Positions 7,093 to 15,345 of a stretch of 37,467 nt of DNA are shown one piece after another. The notes beneath the pieces are model-generated. The model was not told the origin of the DNA and did no database searches. It worked only from the letters and a program-made list of their open reading frames with translations. Within the stretch, counting starts at the first letter, position 1; each line of letters opens with the position of its first letter. The position numbers were made by a program, and so were the translations under genes. The stretch lies in the NCBI GenBank assembly GCA_015065765.1, contig SVPP01000022.1:1-37467 (forward strand), written 5' to 3'. This DNA comes from Oscillospiraceae bacterium (GTDB lineage: Bacteria; Bacillota; Clostridia; Oscillospirales; Acutalibacteraceae).

Positions 7093-9660
7093 ATGATACT
7101 TTTAGCTATAGACGGCAACAGCCTACTTAACCGTGCTTTCTACGGAATAAAGCTTTTAAGCAACAAGAAAGGTCAGTTTACAAACGCAATTTACGGCTTT
7201 ATGAAAATGCTGATTAATCTGCGTGACGAGGTAAATCCTGACGCGGTGGTCGTTGCCTTTGACAGAAAGGCTCCCACTTTCAGACATGAGATGTATTCCG
7301 AATACAAGGCAGGAAGAAAGCCTATGCCTGAGGAATTGTTCTCCCAGATGCCTATTGTAAAGAAGCTCATATCCCTTTTAGGGTACAGAATAATCGAAAT
7401 TGACACATGGGAAGCTGATGATATTCTCGGCACACTGGCTTCAGGTGCAACAGAAAAGGATTTCTGCTATATTGCTACGGGAGACCGCGACAGCTTGCAG
7501 CTTATCGACAAAAATGTTCATGTGCTTCTTGCCACAACGAAAATGGGAAACGTGCGTTACGATACAAATGCTCTCATGGAAGAATACGGCGTGTCACCAT
7601 CTCAGATGATTGAAATCAAAGCTCTTCAGGGCGACACATCCGACAATATCCCCGGTGTTGCGGGAATCGGTCCGAAAACAGCAGGAGATTTAATACAGAG
7701 CTACGGCTCAATTGACGGAGTTTACGAGGCACTGCCCGAAATGAAAATAACTTCCAAGATGCGTGAAAAGCTTGAAAACGGCAAAGAAAGTGCATACCTC
7801 AGCCGCAAGCTTGGTACAATCAGCCGTGATGTTCCCATTTCAAAAAACTATGAAGATTATCTTCCTTTTGAATGCAAAAAAGGCGAAACGGCAAAGCTTC
7901 TCCACCACCTTGAAATTTTTTCACTGAATGAAAAATTAGGTCTTGACGGTGCTGAATTTATTCCCGACGAGGAATCGTCCGAAATAGAAATCAAGGTAAA
8001 AGACAGCACAATTGACGAAGTGAAATCACTGATAGAAAAGAATGATGATATTTATTTTCTCTGCGAATTTTCAGGACTGAATGTGGCTGAGATTTATTTC
8101 AGCTTTGATGAAACTGTTTACACTCTTTCATCACTTCAACTTGGATTTGACGATTTTCTCCTTTCATTCCTTGCAGATGAAAACAAAAAGAAATTCACAA
8201 CCGAAACAAAGCTTCTTCATGCATATGCAATGGCAAACGGAAGCGTTCTTCAGAATGTAGGCTTTGACATTTCCCTTGCAGGATATATTCTCAATCCTTC
8301 ATCAAACGATTACACAGTTTCACGTCTTGCAAAGGAATATTCCGTTCAGGTGAAGAGCGATAGTGAGGATGAATTTATCCTTTCGGCAGGTGCACTTAAA
8401 ACTCTCTCAGACAAAATGTCTGCTGAAATCGAGAAAAATTCTCAGAGCCATTTAATGCACGATATCGAAATCCCTCTCAGTGAGGTTTTAGCTTCAATGG
8501 AGCTTGAAGGCTTCAAGGTTGACAAAGAGGGTATTATTTCCTTCGGTCAGAAGCTTGAAAACGACATTAAAATTCTTCAGGAAAACATCTATGAAGAAGT
8601 GGGATACGAATTCAATATAAATTCTCCGAAACAGCTTGGTGTGGCTCTGTTCGAGGATCTGGGACTTCCTGCAAAGAAAAAGACAAAAAGCGGTTATTCC
8701 ACAAATGCAGATGTACTTGAAGATTTGAAATATGCTCATCCCGTAATTCAGATGATTCTCGATTACAGAACTTTTGCGAAGCTGAAATCCACCTACTGCG
8801 ACGGCTTGGTTAAAGTTATAGGCGATGATGGCAGAATCCACTCAACTCTCAACCAGACTGAAACACGCACAGGCAGAATTTCCTCTGCTGAGCCTAATCT
8901 TCAGAACATTCCCGTACGTTCTCCTCTCGGCAGAGAAATGAGAAAATTCTTCTCAGCAGATGAGGGAAAAGTGCTTGTGGATGCTGACTATTCACAGATT
9001 GAACTTCGTGTGCTTGCGGATATCGCAAACGATAAAACCATGATTGACTCTTTTAACTCAGACAGAGACATTCATACAGAAACTGCTTCTCAGGTATTCA
9101 ATATGCCTGAAAACATGGTAACTCCCCTTATGAGAAGCCGTGCAAAGGCTGTAAACTTCGGTATTGTCTACGGCATCGGTGCATTCTCCCTTGCAAAGGA
9201 TATCGGCGTTACAAGGAAAGAAGCTGACCAATACATCAAAGGCTACCTTAATCATTTCAGCGGTGTTGACAGATACATGAAGGAAGTAATTTCCGATGCC
9301 AAGGAAAGAGGCTATGCTGAAACCCTCTTCGCAAGAAGACGTTATCTGCCTGAGCTTTCTGCATCAAACGCAATTACGAGAGGTTTTGGTGAAAGAGTTG
9401 CAAGAAACATGCCTATTCAGGGCACTGCCGCAGACATTATCAAAATCGCTATGATAAAGGTATATAACAGACTGAAAAACGAAAATCTTTCTTCAAAGCT
9501 TATTCTGCAGGTGCACGACGAACTTATCGTTGAAGCAACCGAAAGCGAAGCAGAAACAGTCAAAAAAATTCTGTCAGAAGAAATGGAAAACGCTTGTCAG
9601 ATGAAAGTAAAACTGAAAGCTGACGTACAGAGCGGAAAGACATGGTACGATTGCAAATGA
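7093..9660 (+). CDS. polA: DNA polymerase I
   Basis: An 855-residue polymerase. Residues 1-290 form the 5'-3' exonuclease (LLAIDGNSLLNRAFYG, ATGDRDSLQL, GDTSDNIPGVAGIGPKTA). Residues about 300-460 occupy the place of the 3'-5' exonuclease but show LCEFSGLNV where the DxE motif should be, so proofreading is probably lost, as in Bacillus and Thermus Pol I. The polymerase domain has motif A (DADYSQIELRVLA), motif B (RSRAKAVNFGIVYG) and motif C (QVHDELIVE). The ATG at 7093 has GGGAGG upstream. Its TGA overlaps the next ATG by four bases. Confidence 0.97.
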   Translation: MILLAIDGNSLLNRAFYGIKLLSNKKGQFTNAIYGFMKMLINLRDEVNPDAVVVAFDRKAPTFRHEMYSEYKAGRKPMPEELFSQMPIVKKLISLLGYRIIEIDTWEADDILGTLASGATEKDFCYIATGDRDSLQLIDKNVHVLLATTKMGNVRYDTNALMEEYGVSPSQMIEIKALQGDTSDNIPGVAGIGPKTAGDLIQSYGSIDGVYEALPEMKITSKMREKLENGKESAYLSRKLGTISRDVPISKNYEDYLPFECKKGETAKLLHHLEIFSLNEKLGLDGAEFIPDEESSEIEIKVKDSTIDEVKSLIEKNDDIYFLCEFSGLNVAEIYFSFDETVYTLSSLQLGFDDFLLSFLADENKKKFTTETKLLHAYAMANGSVLQNVGFDISLAGYILNPSSNDYTVSRLAKEYSVQVKSDSEDEFILSAGALKTLSDKMSAEIEKNSQSHLMHDIEIPLSEVLASMELEGFKVDKEGIISFGQKLENDIKILQENIYEEVGYEFNINSPKQLGVALFEDLGLPAKKKTKSGYSTNADVLEDLKYAHPVIQMILDYRTFAKLKSTYCDGLVKVIGDDGRIHSTLNQTETRTGRISSAEPNLQNIPVRSPLGREMRKFFSADEGKVLVDADYSQIELRVLADIANDKTMIDSFNSDRDIHTETASQVFNMPENMVTPLMRSRAKAVNFGIVYGIGAFSLAKDIGVTRKEADQYIKGYLNHFSGVDRYMKEVISDAKERGYAETLFARRRYLPELSASNAITRGFGERVARNMPIQGTAADIIKIAMIKVYNRLKNENLSSKLILQVHDELIVEATESEAETVKKILSEEMENACQMKVKLKADVQSGKTWYDCK

Positions 9661-10514
9661 TTATTACATTTATTTGTACGGGCAACACCTGCCGAAGCCC
9701 TTTAGCCGAGGGGTTGTTCAAAAAAACTAATCCTGAAATTGAAGTTTACAGTGCAGGTCTTAACACCGTTTTCGGCATGGATGTCAGCGAAAATTCCGTA
9801 ATTGCCGCAAAGGATTACGGAGTTGACATTTCAGAGCACGTTTCACGTCCCCTTTCAAAAGAATTACTTATGGCGACTGATTTGTTTGTGTGTTTAAGCC
9901 ACAGCCACGCAATGCAGTTAATTCCTATTGTAGGTAAGGGCAGAGTTTATGTTCTCGGAAACGGAATTTCTGACCCTTACGGCGGAAGCCTTGATGTTTA
10001 CAAACAATGTGCAAGAGAAATAAACGAAGGACTTTTGCAATTGAATGAAGATTTGAAATCTCTGCCGATTATCAGGCATATGACAAAAGATGATATAAAA
10101 GGTGTAGCAGAAGTTGAACAAGAGTGTTTTGCGTCACCCTGGAGTGAAAAATCGCTTTCCGAAGAGCTTGAAAACAGCAACGCATACTTTTTTGTTGCAG
10201 ATATAAACGGGGAAATCGCAGGATACATGGGAACAATTTCTGTTTTCGGCGAATGCTCCGTAACCAATATCGCGGTAAAAGAAAAATACAGGAATAAAGG
10301 CATTGCTTCATCACTTTTGCAGAGAGCAATTCTCAATTCGATTTATATGGGTGATGAATTTATTACTCTTGAGGTGAGGAAAAGCAATACAGCTGCAATT
10401 TCTCTCTATGAAAATTTCGGTTTCCGTAAAATGGGAGAAAGGAAAAATTTCTACCGTCTTCCTACGGAAGATGCCTTTATCTATAATAAGTACCTGAAAG
10501 GAGAAAAAGAATGA
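9657..10514 (+). CDS. Fusion: YwlE-like protein-arginine phosphatase + RimI acetyltransferase
   Basis: A 285-residue two-domain protein. Residues 1-135 are a low-molecular-weight phosphatase with the P-loop CTGNTCRS (Cys7, Arg13, Ser14) and general acid Asp106 in DPYGGS. Thr11, where tyrosine phosphatases have Ile or similar, is the residue that in B. subtilis YwlE gives phospho-arginine specificity. Residues about 139-285 are a GNAT domain of the RimI type (IRHMTKDDI, YRNKGIASSLL, YENFGFRKMGERKNFY), expected to acetylate the N-terminus of ribosomal protein S18. It overlaps polA and tsaD by ATGA at each end; rimI-tsaD adjacency is common, the fused phosphatase is not. No frameshift is visible at the joint. 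Confidence 0.85.
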   Translation: MIITFICTGNTCRSPLAEGLFKKTNPEIEVYSAGLNTVFGMDVSENSVIAAKDYGVDISEHVSRPLSKELLMATDLFVCLSHSHAMQLIPIVGKGRVYVLGNGISDPYGGSLDVYKQCAREINEGLLQLNEDLKSLPIIRHMTKDDIKGVAEVEQECFASPWSEKSLSEELENSNAYFFVADINGEIAGYMGTISVFGECSVTNIAVKEKYRNKGIASSLLQRAILNSIYMGDEFITLEVRKSNTAAISLYENFGFRKMGERKNFYRLPTEDAFIYNKYLKGEKE

Positions 10515-11527
10515 AAATTCTCGCTATAGAATCATCATGTGACGAAACTGCTGCAGCAGTTGTTGAAGACGGAAGACACGTGCTTTCAAACGTTGTTGCT
10601 TCACAGGTTAAAGAACATATAGTTTTCGGCGGTGTTGTACCTGAAATCGCATCAAGAATGCATGCAGAAGCAATTTCAGGAGTTGTGAAAGAAGCACTCC
10701 AGAATGCTGATTGTACAATCAAGGACATTGACGCAATTGCCGTCACTTATGCGCCGGGACTTATCGGTGCACTCCTGGTAGGTGTAAACTTTGCAAAAGG
10801 TCTTGCACTTTCATCGGGACTGCCTCTGATCCCCGTACATCATCTGCGCTCACATATTGCTGCCAACTATCTTACATTTCCCGAGCTTGAGCCACCTTTC
10901 TTCTGCCTTGTGGTTTCAGGCGGTCACACTCACATGATAAACGTAAAAAGCTATACTGATTTTGAAATCGTGGGCAGAACACGTGACGATGCTGCAGGCG
11001 AAGCACTTGATAAAGCGGCACGCACAATGGGACTTAACTACCCCGGCGGTCTGAATCTTGACAAAATCGCAAAAGACGGCAACCGTACGGCTTACAAATT
11101 CCCACGCCCTCGTGTTGACGGAAGTGAACTTGATTTCAGCTTTTCAGGACTGAAAACTTCTGTTATAAATTTAATACACAACGCAAAACAAAAGGGCGAG
11201 GAATTGCCTCTCCCTGACCTTGGAGCAAGCTTTTTAAATGCTGTTGTCACCTGTCTTACTGACAACACTGAAAAGGCTGTAAAACAGCTTGGTCACAAAA
11301 AAGTTGTTTTAGCCGGCGGTGTAAGTGCAAACTCAATGCTGAGAGAAGACATGAAAAAGCTCTGCGATAAGAATGGTTGGGAGCTTTATTGTCCCGAGCT
11401 TAAATACTGCGGTGATAACGCAGCTATGGTGGGCTCTCAGGGTTACTTTGAAGCACAAAGCAAAACCTTTGCAGACACAAGTTTAAACGCCTACGCAACA
11501 ATGCCCATCGACAATTGTCAATATTAA
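10511..11527 (+). CDS. tsaD: TsaD, tRNA N6-threonylcarbamoyladenosine transferase subunit
   Basis: A 338-residue ASKHA-fold protein of full family length. It works with TsaB and TsaE to transfer threonylcarbamoyl onto A37 of ANN-decoding tRNAs. Visible motifs: IESSCDETAAAVV at the N-terminus, the metal-binding HLRSH, LVVSGGHTHMI, and AGGVSANSMLRE near the C-terminus. The ATG at 10511 overlaps the previous stop and has AAAGGAGAAAAAG before it. tsaB and tsaE are not in this window. Confidence 0.95.
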   Translation: MKILAIESSCDETAAAVVEDGRHVLSNVVASQVKEHIVFGGVVPEIASRMHAEAISGVVKEALQNADCTIKDIDAIAVTYAPGLIGALLVGVNFAKGLALSSGLPLIPVHHLRSHIAANYLTFPELEPPFFCLVVSGGHTHMINVKSYTDFEIVGRTRDDAAGEALDKAARTMGLNYPGGLNLDKIAKDGNRTAYKFPRPRVDGSELDFSFSGLKTSVINLIHNAKQKGEELPLPDLGASFLNAVVTCLTDNTEKAVKQLGHKKVVLAGGVSANSMLREDMKKLCDKNGWELYCPELKYCGDNAAMVGSQGYFEAQSKTFADTSLNAYATMPIDNCQY

Positions 11528-11571
11528 CGGAAAAAATGTCAAATTCTGACAATAAATTCACAAATTAGTAA

Positions 11572-11600
11572 TTGAAATTTTTGAAAGTTTTAGGTATACT
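11572..11600 (+). promoter_or_regulatory. pckG promoter with short palindromes
   Basis: TTGAAA (11572-11577), 17 bases, TATACT (11595-11600). Just downstream lies GTAAT-TTGT-ATTAC, framed by two copies of GTACAATG, a possible operator in the untranslated leader. Confidence 0.6.
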
Positions 11601-11674
11601 ATTACTGTACAATGGAGTAATTTGTATTACGTACAATGTTAATAATTTTGCCCCTAATGAAAGGAGTATAAACA

Positions 11675-13459
11675 ATGGCAGCACTTACAACTAACAAAAG
11701 CATCCTCTCATGGATCGACGAGAAAATTGAACTCGTAAAACCCGACAAAGTTATCTGGATCGATGGTTCAGACGAACAGATTGAAGCACTTCGTGCAGAA
11801 GCTTGCTCAACAGGCGAAATGATTAAACTCAATCAGGAAAAGCTCCCCGATTGTTACCTTCACCGTACTGCTGTAAACGACGTTGCTCGTGTTGAAGGCC
11901 GTACATTCATCTGCGCTCCCACAAAGGAAGAAGCAGGTCCCACAAACAACTGGATGGAACCCTCTGAAGCATACGAAATGCTTTACGATATCGCTCGTGA
12001 CAGCTACAAGGGCAGAACAATGTATGTTATCCCCTATTCAATGGGCCCCATCGGTTCAGAATTCTCAAAAGTAGGTATTGAACTTACAGACTCAATCTAT
12101 GTTGTTCTCAACATGGTTATCATGACTCGTGTAGGTAAAGCTGTTCTCGACACATACGGCGATGGCGAAGATTGGGTTAGAGGTCTCCACTGCCGTTGCG
12201 AAATCGACGAAGAGAAGAGATACATCTGCCAGTTCCCTCAGGACAACACAATCATCTCTGTTAACTCAGGTTACGGCGGAAACGTTCTCCTCGGTAAAAA
12301 ATGTTTCGCTCTCAGAATCGCTTCTTACCTCGGTAAGAACGAAGGCTGGATGGCAGAACACATGCTCATCCTCGGTATCGAAAATCCCGAAGGCGAAGTT
12401 AAATATGTTTGTGCTGCATTCCCCTCAGCTTGCGGTAAAACAAACCTTGCTATGATGATTCCCCCCGAGAAATATCTCAAGAAGGGCTACAAAGTTTGGT
12501 GCGTAGGCGACGATATTTCATGGATCCGTAAAGGCGAGGATGGCAGACTCTATGCTATCAACCCCGAAAACGGCTTCTTCGGCGTTGCTCCCGGCACAAA
12601 CGATAAATCAAACCCCAACGCTCTTGCTTCAACTAAGAAGGGCACAATCTTCACAAACGTTGCTCACAACCTTGATGACAACACAGTTTGGTGGGAAGGC
12701 CTTGACAAGAATCCTCCCGCAAACGCTATCGAGTGGAAGGGCAACCCCTGGAACGGTCAGGAAAGCGATGAAAAAGGCGCTCATCCCAACAGCCGTTTCA
12801 CAGCTCCCGCAAAGAACTGTCCTTGCCTGAGCTCAGAATTTGAGAATCCTCAGGGCGTGCCGATTTCTGCAATCGTATTCGGCGGCAGACGTGCAAAGCT
12901 CGCTCCCCTCGTATATCAGTCAAGAGACTGGAACCACGGTGTATTCGTAGGCTCAAGCATGGCTTCAGAAACAACTGCTGCAGCAACAGGTGCAGTTGGT
13001 GTTGTCCGCCGTGACCCCATGGCTATGATTCCCTTCTGTGGCTACAACATGGCTGACTACTGGCAGCACTGGATCGATATCGGTGAAACACTTGATCCCG
13101 ATAAAGCTCCCAAAATCTTCAACGTTAACTGGTTCAGAAAAGACGACGAAGGCAACTTCATGTGGCCCGGTTTCGGTGATAACCTTCGTGTTCTCGAATG
13201 GATTATCAACCGTTGCGAAGGCAAGGTTGACGCTGTAGAATCAGAAATCGGTTACCTTCCCAAGGCTGAAGACATCAACCTTGACGGTATCGAAGATGAA
13301 GTTTCACTTGATACACTCAAGAGCATTCTTACAGTTGAAAAAGACCTCTGGATCGAAGAAGCAGACGGCATCGAAGCTTTCTACAACGAAAAATTCGGTG
13401 GCAACGTTCCTGCAGAACTTAAAGCAGAGCTTGCAACTCTTAAGAACAACCTTAAATAA
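11675..13459 (+). CDS. pckG: Phosphoenolpyruvate carboxykinase, GTP type
   Basis: A 594-residue cytoplasmic enzyme interconverting oxaloacetate + GTP and phosphoenolpyruvate + CO2 + GDP. GTP-type signatures: FPSACGKTNLAMM (P-loop with the mobile-loop Cys), GDDISWIRKGEDGRLYAINP and the FFGVAPGTN kinase-2 region. In fermenting gut bacteria it often fixes CO2 towards oxaloacetate. AAAGGAG stands nine bases before the ATG. Codon choice is strongly restricted (CTC/CTT Leu, AAC Asn, GGT/GGC Gly), much more than in neighbours, consistent with very high expression. It has its own promoter and a terminator at 13477-13516. Confidence 0.95.
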   Translation: MAALTTNKSILSWIDEKIELVKPDKVIWIDGSDEQIEALRAEACSTGEMIKLNQEKLPDCYLHRTAVNDVARVEGRTFICAPTKEEAGPTNNWMEPSEAYEMLYDIARDSYKGRTMYVIPYSMGPIGSEFSKVGIELTDSIYVVLNMVIMTRVGKAVLDTYGDGEDWVRGLHCRCEIDEEKRYICQFPQDNTIISVNSGYGGNVLLGKKCFALRIASYLGKNEGWMAEHMLILGIENPEGEVKYVCAAFPSACGKTNLAMMIPPEKYLKKGYKVWCVGDDISWIRKGEDGRLYAINPENGFFGVAPGTNDKSNPNALASTKKGTIFTNVAHNLDDNTVWWEGLDKNPPANAIEWKGNPWNGQESDEKGAHPNSRFTAPAKNCPCLSSEFENPQGVPISAIVFGGRRAKLAPLVYQSRDWNHGVFVGSSMASETTAAATGAVGVVRRDPMAMIPFCGYNMADYWQHWIDIGETLDPDKAPKIFNVNWFRKDDEGNFMWPGFGDNLRVLEWIINRCEGKVDAVESEIGYLPKAEDINLDGIEDEVSLDTLKSILTVEKDLWIEEADGIEAFYNEKFGGNVPAELKAELATLKNNLK

Positions 13460-13476
13460 GGTTAAACAATAATACT

Positions 13477-13516
13477 AAGCCGTTGGTGCAAAAGCATCAA
13501 CGGCTTTAATTTTTCA
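13477..13516 (+). terminator. pckG terminator
   Basis: AGCCGTTGGTG pairs with CATCAACGGCT around CAAAAG (one G-U pair), followed by TTAATTTTTC. It lies 20 bases after the stop. Confidence 0.85.
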
Positions 13517-13545
13517 TTGACAAAATAAATAGCAGGTGTTATGAT
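13517..13545 (+). promoter_or_regulatory. Promoter of the zinc-ribbon membrane gene
   Basis: TTGACA (13517-13522), 17 bases, TATGAT (13540-13545), 22 bases before the start codon. Confidence 0.7.
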
Positions 13546-13567
13546 AAATAAAAAGGTGGTTTTTTCT

Positions 13568-13876
13568 ATGAAATATTGTACTCATTGCGGTAAAGAGATT
13601 GACGAAAAAGCCGTTATCTGCGTTCATTGCGGATGTCCGGTAGAAAACAGAACTGTACCCGCAGAAAACCCTAACGACACAAACCACGTTCTTTTTGGTT
13701 TGCTTGGTGCTTTTGTTCCTATTGCAGGTCTTATTCTGTTCATTATCTGGAGAAATGAATATCCTAAGAGATCAAAGGCTGCAGGAATCGGTGCTCTTAT
13801 CGGATGGATCAGTGGTATGATTCTCGGTGGAATTGTCGGTGCTGCTATCGGTGCGATGACATACGGTCTTTATTGA
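13568..13876 (+). CDS. Zinc-ribbon membrane protein (102 aa)
   Basis: Function unknown. Residues 1-25 form a zinc ribbon, MKYCTHCGKEIDEKAVICVHCG (two CxxC pairs). A linker leads to two hydrophobic segments, roughly residues 40-57 and 68-100, the second very rich in Gly/Ile/Ala. Such zinc-ribbon plus helical-membrane proteins are abundant in Clostridia. The ATG at 13568 has AAGGTGG upstream; an in-frame ATG at 13541 lies within the promoter and was rejected. It is a single gene between two terminators. Confidence 0.75.
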   Translation: MKYCTHCGKEIDEKAVICVHCGCPVENRTVPAENPNDTNHVLFGLLGAFVPIAGLILFIIWRNEYPKRSKAAGIGALIGWISGMILGGIVGAAIGAMTYGLY

Positions 13877-13890
13877 TATTCTGAAAAATT

Positions 13891-13923
13891 ATCCGTTAGT
13901 GTGAGACACTGACGGATTTTTTC
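13891..13923 (+). terminator. Terminator after the zinc-ribbon gene
   Basis: ATCCGTTAGTG pairs with CACTGACGGAT around TGAGA, followed by TTTTTTC. Confidence 0.85.
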
Positions 13924-13953
13924 ATTATATAATTGCGTCGCAGACCTGACATT

Positions 13954-13981
13954 CTGCACTCTGCACTTTGCATTCTGCATT
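13954..13981. repeat. Imperfect tandem heptad repeat
   Basis: Four consecutive 7-mers: CTGCACT, CTGCACT, TTGCATT, CTGCATT. The unit ATTCTGCATT also stands beside repeat copy B at about 456-465, so this sequence accompanies two of the three nested-hairpin copies. Confidence 0.65.
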
Positions 13982-13988
13982 AAAAAAT

Positions 13989-14039
13989 CCCCGACGGGAT
14001 GTCTTCTTCTTTGCTCGAGAATGACACGTCGGGGTTTTT
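13989..14039. terminator. Nested hairpin repeat, copy C; terminator of the MBL operon
   Basis: CCCCGACG (13989-13996) pairs with CGTCGGGG (14027-14034). The 30-nt interior carries the shared GCTCGAGAATGACA core. TTTTT follows on the plus strand and ATTTTTTAA on the minus strand, so it should terminate the minus-strand operon ending at 14041. Confidence 0.7.
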
Positions 14040-14040
14040 A

Positions 14041-15345
14041 TTACATTTCAAACGTACCGCTATATCTGACAGGCAGGTAAAGGCTTTCGTCTTTTCCGCC
14101 GTTTGCAAGATATTTTTCGTACATTTCTTTTTTATATTCGTCTGTGTAGTCATAGCCCCACATACGTTTGATTTTGCCGAAATCTTCAAAGGTTTCGTCG
14201 GGAAGAGTTGTAACCGTACCTTTCTTATAGGGAAGCGGAACAACCACCGTTCCGTTTGATGAAACATAATATTCATCAGCCAAATCAATTGCAACCTGAT
14301 TTGCAGGAACCTTGAGCATTGCCTCATCAAACTTAATCTGTGTTATGGGGAAAAGTGCAAGCTTACCTTTTAAAAATTCATAGCAATCAGAGAGAAGTCC
14401 TCTGTGACCGTGATGGGAAACCTGCACAACATCACACTCAAGGCTTTCACCGAAACGCTCCACTAAAATCTTACTCTCTAAACCTGATGCGTCACCGGGA
14501 ATAAACACACGCGAGCCTTCAATCGTCATCATAACTACCGCAGATGAATCGTTATATTCGCGGATTTCCTGAGGATAAACATCCTCATGAGTGCAGAGAA
14601 CATCAAAGCATGCATCTCTCACAAAGAACCTCTGTCCGCTGTGAATTTTCACTTTTCTGATGTCTGTAGTTCTTTCAAGAAGGGAGAAGAATTTTTCGGC
14701 AAGGCCCTTTTCCTCAACTCCCCACTGACTTGATGCGTAATCGTTAGAAACAAGGTTTGAATAAATAGCCTCGATTACAACATCGTGACGGTTGTATTTT
14801 ATAAAATCGTGAAGCTTTGAAATGTGGTCTGAATGTGCGTGAGTTACAAGCCATCCGCTGACAACTACCTTTTCACCTGCAGGTGTTCTCTCACGCATAA
14901 AATTGTAAATTCTGTCATTATCGTTAAACTGCAGATAATGTCCGCTGTCAACAACAAAGAAACTGCCGTCAGAAAGTTGAGTAATCAGGCACATTCCGCA
15001 GTCAATATATGTATGGTCATTTTCAAAAACATAGAAATGAGGATGTACCTTTTTCTCTGTTTCCTTCATTTCAAAATCGGGAAAACGTGCATCGTCTGCA
15101 ACTGCAAGGCGAAGAGTTGCATCACATGGTGTGAAATATGCGCTTATTTCCTTTTCGCCTTTAAGTGCAGTGTAGAGATTTCCCGCATTATTGTTTTCAC
15201 TGAGAACCTTATATCCTTTTTCTGTAAGGGATTGAATATATACCCTGTAATCATCCTCATTTACATTTCTGTAAAGATACATTTCACAGTTTTCACGGCA
15301 GTTATAAACCTTTTCATCTGTCATTTCACGGAATATAAAGCTCAT
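14041..15345 (-). CDS. Metallo-beta-lactamase-fold hydrolase
   Basis: A 434-residue protein. Residues 1-115 are an uncharacterised N-terminal region. The MBL domain follows: VVDSGHYL, the metal motif THAHSDHI (HxHxDH), SSAVVMMTIEGSRVFIPGD, and QVSHHGHRG as the later metal-binding histidines. This arrangement resembles the ComEC-like MBL branch without its membrane part. No signal peptide is visible, so it probably acts in the cytosol on a phosphodiester or similar bond, but the substrate is unknown. Its ATG overlaps the exonuclease TGA (ATGA), with GGAGG upstream; the pair may act together on nucleic acid, which is inference. Confidence 0.8.
   Translation of the reverse strand: MSFIFREMTDEKVYNCRENCEMYLYRNVNEDDYRVYIQSLTEKGYKVLSENNNAGNLYTALKGEKEISAYFTPCDATLRLAVADDARFPDFEMKETEKKVHPHFYVFENDHTYIDCGMCLITQLSDGSFFVVDSGHYLQFNDNDRIYNFMRERTPAGEKVVVSGWLVTHAHSDHISKLHDFIKYNRHDVVIEAIYSNLVSNDYASSQWGVEEKGLAEKFFSLLERTTDIRKVKIHSGQRFFVRDACFDVLCTHEDVYPQEIREYNDSSAVVMMTIEGSRVFIPGDASGLESKILVERFGESLECDVVQVSHHGHRGLLSDCYEFLKGKLALFPITQIKFDEAMLKVPANQVAIDLADEYYVSSNGTVVVPLPYKKGTVTTLPDETFEDFGKIKRMWGYDYTDEYKKEMYEKYLANGGKDESLYLPVRYSGTFEM

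Noticed and set aside
11883..13472. Long alternative-frame readings inside pckG
   Set aside because: They follow from its biased codons; none has its own start signals.
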